Below are positions 59,965-64,000 of a stretch of 64,000 bases of DNA, piece by piece. The stretch's first letter is position 1, and each line of letters opens with the position of its first letter. The position numbers and the translations under genes are program-made. The DNA is from Orientallactaga sibirica (lineage: Eukaryota > Chordata > Mammalia > Rodentia > Dipodidae), in NCBI GenBank assembly GCA_036365145.1, contig JAEOAD010000031.1:13550001-13614000 (forward strand), given 5' to 3'. Below the pieces are notes generated by a model. It did not search any database. It was not told the DNA's origin and worked only from the letters and a program-made list of their open reading frames with translations.

Positions 59965-60180
59965 TATATATCTTATTTATTTATTTGAGAGAGAAAGAAA
60001 CAAGCAGAGAAAGAGAGAGAGGGAGATAATGGGTACACCAGGGCCTCCAGCCACTACAAATGAACTTCAGATGCACACTCCCCCTTGTACATCTGGCTTA
60101 AGTGGGTCCTGGAGAATTGAACCAGGATACTATGGCTTTGCAGGCAAACACCTTAACCACTAAGCCATCTCTCCAGCCCT
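59965..60180 (-). mobile_element. tRNA-derived SINE
   Basis: TTTA-rich tail, GA-rich block, then antisense body ending 'ccatctctccagccct'. Flanks 'cttatctttaa' and 'cttatcttaaa' look like the target duplication. Confidence 0.94.
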
Positions 60181-60469
60181 AGGCACTTATCTTAAAAGCT
60201 GCCATTTCCATAGGCCTTGCCATTGTAAAATTTTCATTACCTCCTGGGATACAGTCAAGTTTTCATTGTACATTATCATTATCTCATTGACACCTTTGTG
60301 GTAGAAAATGATGTGTATCCCTATGCTCCTAGGGGTGCCATAGACTCTTCTGATGGTTACTTTATCCTATTGCCAAAGTAGAGCTTTCCAAATTGTACAC
60401 TGAACAGCTTTACAATCTATGACAGGTTGCATCCTTGATCCCAGTTTCTCACTTCCTTCCTGCTATGGA

Positions 60470-60745
60470 GATCACCCTTTCTTCTGGAGCATTGTGGAAC
60501 CTTCCACTAGAGGTAAGGGAGCAAATTTCCCTGTTTGCTTGATGTTGGATTTCTCCATGTAACTTGTTATAGCTCAGGTAACACACCTAGGGTTCAATAT
60601 GTATATGTGGTTTGACATGCAAACCCTGACAGAGTGACATGAACCATAATCAGCATGTAAACCTACAGACATGAAAATAAATATTTCAGTTTTACGTCAT
60701 TCAGACTTTGACATTTTTAGGTACCACAATGCTGACTAATACATT
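60470..60745 (+). mobile_element. Possible MLT1-type LTR, old
   Basis: 'ggatttctccatgtaact', 'catgaaaataaatatttcag' and 'ccacaatgctgactaatac' resemble the 3' half of MLT1/MaLR LTRs, including an AATAAA signal. Too diverged to be sure. Confidence 0.4.
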
Positions 60746-60749
60746 TTCC

Positions 60750-61120
60750 CACCATGCCTTTGCTTAACATGTTCTCTAGCTTCTCCTCATAAGTTGTAGC
60801 CTGTAGTGTGATCTGGCCCAGTCTCTCTCCTCTGCACATGTTGATTTTTCTATCAGTTCCTTGTACTCTTCACTTTTCTCCTTCAACATGCTTTCTGAGT
60901 TGATGCTACCAGACTGTTCCATCTCCTATCCTCTTGTTCTTAACCTTAGAGTCAATTGCTCCAGACCTTTTCTTGTTTGAACCAAAAATAAAAATACATT
61001 GATTGCAAGTTTCCCTCTCTTGTAGGTTTGCTATGATTGGTTGTTTGATGCCAGTATGTCTTCCTTGTTGGTCTAGCTCACTGGAAGTAAAGGTGTGGTT
61101 GCTTACTCTTTCTTTCTTTT
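60750..61120. other. No gene or clear repeat recognised
   Basis: The 129-codon minus-strand frame at 60906-61295 begins in the (GT)n run and is not a gene. Confidence 0.5.
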
Positions 61121-61124
61121 TCTT

Positions 61125-61200
61125 CGCATTAGTGGAGATTGAATTTGGTTGTTTGTATGCTAGATAGGAGCTGTACCACTTAGTTATCTCCCCAGTCCTT
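61125..61200 (-). mobile_element. ID-like SINE fragment
   Basis: 'agtggagattgaatttgg' and 'ccacttagttatctccccag' are antisense box B and box A of an ID/tRNA-like SINE. Confidence 0.6.
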
Positions 61201-61228
61201 TGCTTAGCCTTGATTGATGCATGTATGT

Positions 61229-61229
<1 letters not shown>

Positions 61230-61269
<40 letters not shown>
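61230..61269. repeat. (GT)n microsatellite
   Basis: About 20 GT units, in the GT-rich leader that usually precedes antisense B4 copies here. Confidence 0.97.
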
Positions 61270-61272
<3 letters not shown>

Positions 61273-61274
61273 AG

Positions 61275-61540
61275 TGCCAGCATGTGTGTGGGCACACCAG
61301 TATATGGATGGGGTGTCTATGATCTTTCTTGATCACTTTCTACCGTATTAGTGGCACAGGGTTTCTCACTTGAACTCAGAGCTTGCTGACTTGACTGGTA
61401 TAGTCAGCCAGTTTGCCCCAGAGAATCCTCCTATTCTCTGCTTCCTGAGTGCTAGAATTATAGTGGGACTGCCATACCTAAATGGCATCTATGCAGGGAC
61501 ATTACAAGTGCTTTACTGATGGTGCTATTTCCCCAGCCCT
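61275..61540 (-). mobile_element. B4-type SINE (diverged)
   Basis: 'gcacagggtttctcacttg', 'agaatcctcctattctctgc', 'gagtgctagaattatagtg', then 'caagtgctttactgatggtg' and 'tttccccagccct': antisense B4 order. Confidence 0.7.
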
Positions 61541-61544
61541 TACT

Positions 61545-62790
61545 CTCTATCTCTAACATTGAGCCTGGTACAAGCAGAAACTAACAGCTCAGTGGATCAA
61601 ATGGATAACTGATGTTTCCTGGCAGGCATCTTGTCTCATTCATATCTGCCCTCAGCCTGTCTACAGAGAAGTTAAGAATGGGGTTGACACTGAAGTTTCC
61701 TCTTGCACTTCTCAAGGCTGTAGGGGTTAGTTAGTGGCAGTTGTGAAGAAGCCAGTATGAGCTACTGTACTTGTCTCAGCTGCTGTGATTATGTCCATCT
61801 ACTCTCAGCAGTGAGTTCTGATCATGTACATTTTTAGAGTTATTGCAACTTTACTTTTAACATCTTTTTTTAAAGAAAATGAGCAGCCTAAGTCCCATCA
61901 CCTGAGACAAGAAGGCATTAAAGTGAGGGAATGGGGTGTGGTAACAGGGCAGGAAGGCACAGGGGAGAGCCTGTCTGTTGTTGCATTCCATCAGAACAAA
62001 GCACTTCTAGGACCCCAGAGACTGACACTGACTGGCACTACTGGGTGGCTGCAGCTCAAACTATTAGTTGCCATTTCAAGAAGTTTTTGTCATCCTCATG
62101 TTGTTAGATTTAGTAATTGGGACAAAAATTGCAGCTGAACTTCTCATTTTGGAAGATTATTCTTCTCTCTGGCTAGGAAGAAAACAAAGAATGCTCTTTA
62201 TTTAATCATGCCTTTGGCAGCTAGTACCCAAGCTTCTTGTTAATTAATCTTTAATGTCATTAGTTGGCTGTCTGAGTGATGACAAGGAAAGGAGGTAAAC
62301 ACTGTTCCCAAATCAATGGGAATCTTTTCTGACTCAGCATGTAGTTTTTAGAGTGAATGAAAACAATTATAAACCCTTCATAGGCTGGACTTCCAGTGCC
62401 CAACTGATAAGATTACTGACCTGAAGTATTCAGGCAACTATGTCTGCTGGCACGTGTGCTGATTGAAGGGTTGTCTTCATTGTCACCAGTGTTCTCTTTG
62501 AAATTGATGTGGTATGGCTTCGGAATGGGATCAGGAAGTCAATATTATAGGAACACAGTTCCTTCTCACGTACTCACTCACTTCTGTTCATATTGAATTA
62601 CTGTTATAGTACATTTACATAAAAATCCCCAGGAGATAACATCAAGTTCCAAATCCAGACATGGACTTCCAAACTCCCATCTCAAACAGAGTCATTGATG
62701 AACTATTTTGTGCGGATCACCTGCTGTGGCATCCTGCATGGTAGAGACATACAGACTGGAGCTCCATAAAGTAGGCATTACAGGGCCAGT
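61545..62790. other. No gene or clear repeat recognised
   Basis: Unique-looking. A TTAAT-rich block lies at about 62235-62265. The 104-codon frame at 61824-62138 has no recognisable domain. Confidence 0.5.
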
Positions 62791-62794
62791 ATCC

Positions 62795-62905
62795 CATGAA
62801 AGTTCAGTAGAAAATTAAATTCTTAGGATCTGCTCCAAATTTCTGAGTCAGGTACTCAGGAGGGACAGTTTAAGGAGCTTTCTAGACATCCAGATGTGGG
62901 CCAGC
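62795..62905 (+). mobile_element. MER5-like hAT relic
   Basis: 'agaaaattaaattcttagga', 'aaatttctgagtcaggtac' and 'aaggagctttctagacatcc' follow the MER5A order, diverged. Confidence 0.5.
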
Positions 62906-63130
62906 ATTTGAAATCAACTAATGGAAAGCAAGGCTAGGTCCACTTTTTATGAGAGCTCAAAAGGTGGGAAAGTGTAAGAAGTGACCTGATTTAATGGCAT
63001 GACTCCATTTGAGTCTTGGATAACATATGTGAGAAGTAAATTGCTTTGTCTTGGCCTCAAGTGTCCCTGTAACATTGACCTTCATTGACTTCTGCCCCTG
63101 GCAGTAGAAATAGTCACATCAATTTCTTCA

Positions 63131-63208
63131 TTTTTTTTTTAAATTAAATTTTTTGTTTATTTTATTTATTATTATTTTGAGAGCAACACACAGAGGGAGG
63201 GAGGGAGG

Positions 63209-63245
<37 letters not shown>

Positions 63246-63410
63246 GGAGAGAATGGGCATACTAGGGCCTCCAACTATTGCAAATGAACTCCAGATGCAT
63301 GCACCACCTTGTGCATCTGGCTTATGTGGGTCCTGGGGAATTGAGTTTTGAACCCGGGGCCCTTAGGCCTCACAGGCAAGTGCTTACCCACTAAACCATC
63401 TCTCCAGCCC
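63131..63410 (-). mobile_element. tRNA-derived SINE, near full length
   Basis: AT-rich tail, GGGA/GA-rich block at 63190-63252, antisense body with 'tgcaccaccttgtgcatctg' and end 'ccatctctccagcccc'. An 11-bp duplication caatttcttca at 63120-63130 and 63411-63421. Confidence 0.96.
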
Positions 63411-63421
63411 CAATTTCTTCA

Positions 63422-64000
63422 ATTTTTGATGCTGTTCCTAGTTTTCTGGGTAAATAATTAGAGCAAGGAGTTAGTCTCTGAGGAAGAAGAAAGCACAGGG
63501 CAAACTGTTCTATGCCAAGAAGGAGGTTTCCCAGTGGTGTGAAATAGCACTTTGCTGAGAAAGGGAGAGGAAGTTAGTGTCAACCGTAGGAAACTGTGAT
63601 ATTACCAAGACTGTGAGAGAGGCCCCAAAGATGCTATGAGCACTACTTTCCAGATTCCCTACAGGCAGGAAGGAACAGAGCTGTGGCTTTCTGGCCTGAG
63701 CTATGAACCCATGCATCTTTTGCTCTATCCGGTGGTCATAGAAACACATCCTCTAAAGAGAGCTGACAGAAAGCCAAGGAGAACCAACTCTTCCTTCAGA
63801 TGAGGAAACCAAGACTCACTTTACCTGCAGTTTTTCCTCCAAATCCTTTTTTAGACTTGCTGAACCATCTTGACATGAGGCTTTGAACGCATGCCAAGAC
63901 CCAAAGGCAATATCCCATCTGTGATCAGGGCAGTGACCCTTCATCAGTGACGACTTCCATTTAGATTCTTTCAGGCTTCCAGCAGTCAGGAGAAAGAGCC
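63422..64000. other. No gene or clear repeat recognised
   Basis: Unique-looking sequence to the window edge. Confidence 0.5.

Overview
This window reads as non-coding DNA from a rodent nuclear genome. It has no credible intact protein-coding gene, no recognisable tRNA, rRNA or snRNA gene, no CpG-island promoter and no CRISPR. CG dinucleotides are rare, base composition is AT-rich, and the longest open frames (about 120-180 codons) are what chance and repeat sequence give. The window could be intergenic or lie inside a very large intron; the sequence alone does not decide.

Much of the identifiable content is transposable elements. (1) A tRNA-derived SINE (start 'gggctggagagatggctta', CT-rich 3' region, AAATAAATAAA-type tail) is present about 17 times, 8 on + and 9 on -. 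(2) B1 (7SL-derived) SINEs have a distinctive 'gagaccctacctc' 3' end. (3) There are older B4-type (B1 plus ID) and ID-like SINEs. This combination points to a dipodoid rodent, most like the lesser jerboa (Jaculus); that assignment is from memory of the SINE consensus, not a search. (4) L1 includes rodent-type 3' UTR pieces (1-2285, 31.3, 37.2, 41.7 and 56.6 kb), a 3'-end piece at 54.4 kb, and two long antisense copies of an ancient L1M/HAL1-like element (22.6-26.3 and 49.4-51.3 kb). (5) MaLR-type solo LTRs lie at 15.3, 26.5, 51.4 and 55.8 kb. (6) Ancient mammal-wide MIR and MER5-like (hAT) relics remain at 11.7, 20.3, 30.7, 38.2, 38.5, 40.4, 47.1 and 62.8 kb.

Layout: 0-2.3 kb L1; 2.4-10.9 kb scattered SINEs in unique sequence; 10.9-21 kb SINEs, MIRs, an LTR nested in a SINE, and a small GC-richer patch near 14.3 kb; 21-27 kb a B4, a tRNA-derived SINE, then a long antisense L1M and an LTR; 28-37 kb SINE-rich with an L1 piece; 37-43 kb L1, MER5, nested SINEs and L1; 43-49 kb SINEs and mostly unique sequence; 49-57.5 kb the densest repeat block; 57.5-64 kb mostly unique with scattered SINEs.

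Several insertions carry clear target-site duplications, so order of insertion can be read directly. The most useful observations are a pair of same-family solo LTRs with 5-bp duplications (one inside a SINE), a SINE whose duplication encloses 45 extra bases upstream of the usual start, and a 309-bp tandem duplication in an L1 3' UTR. I found nothing that I would call a new biological system.
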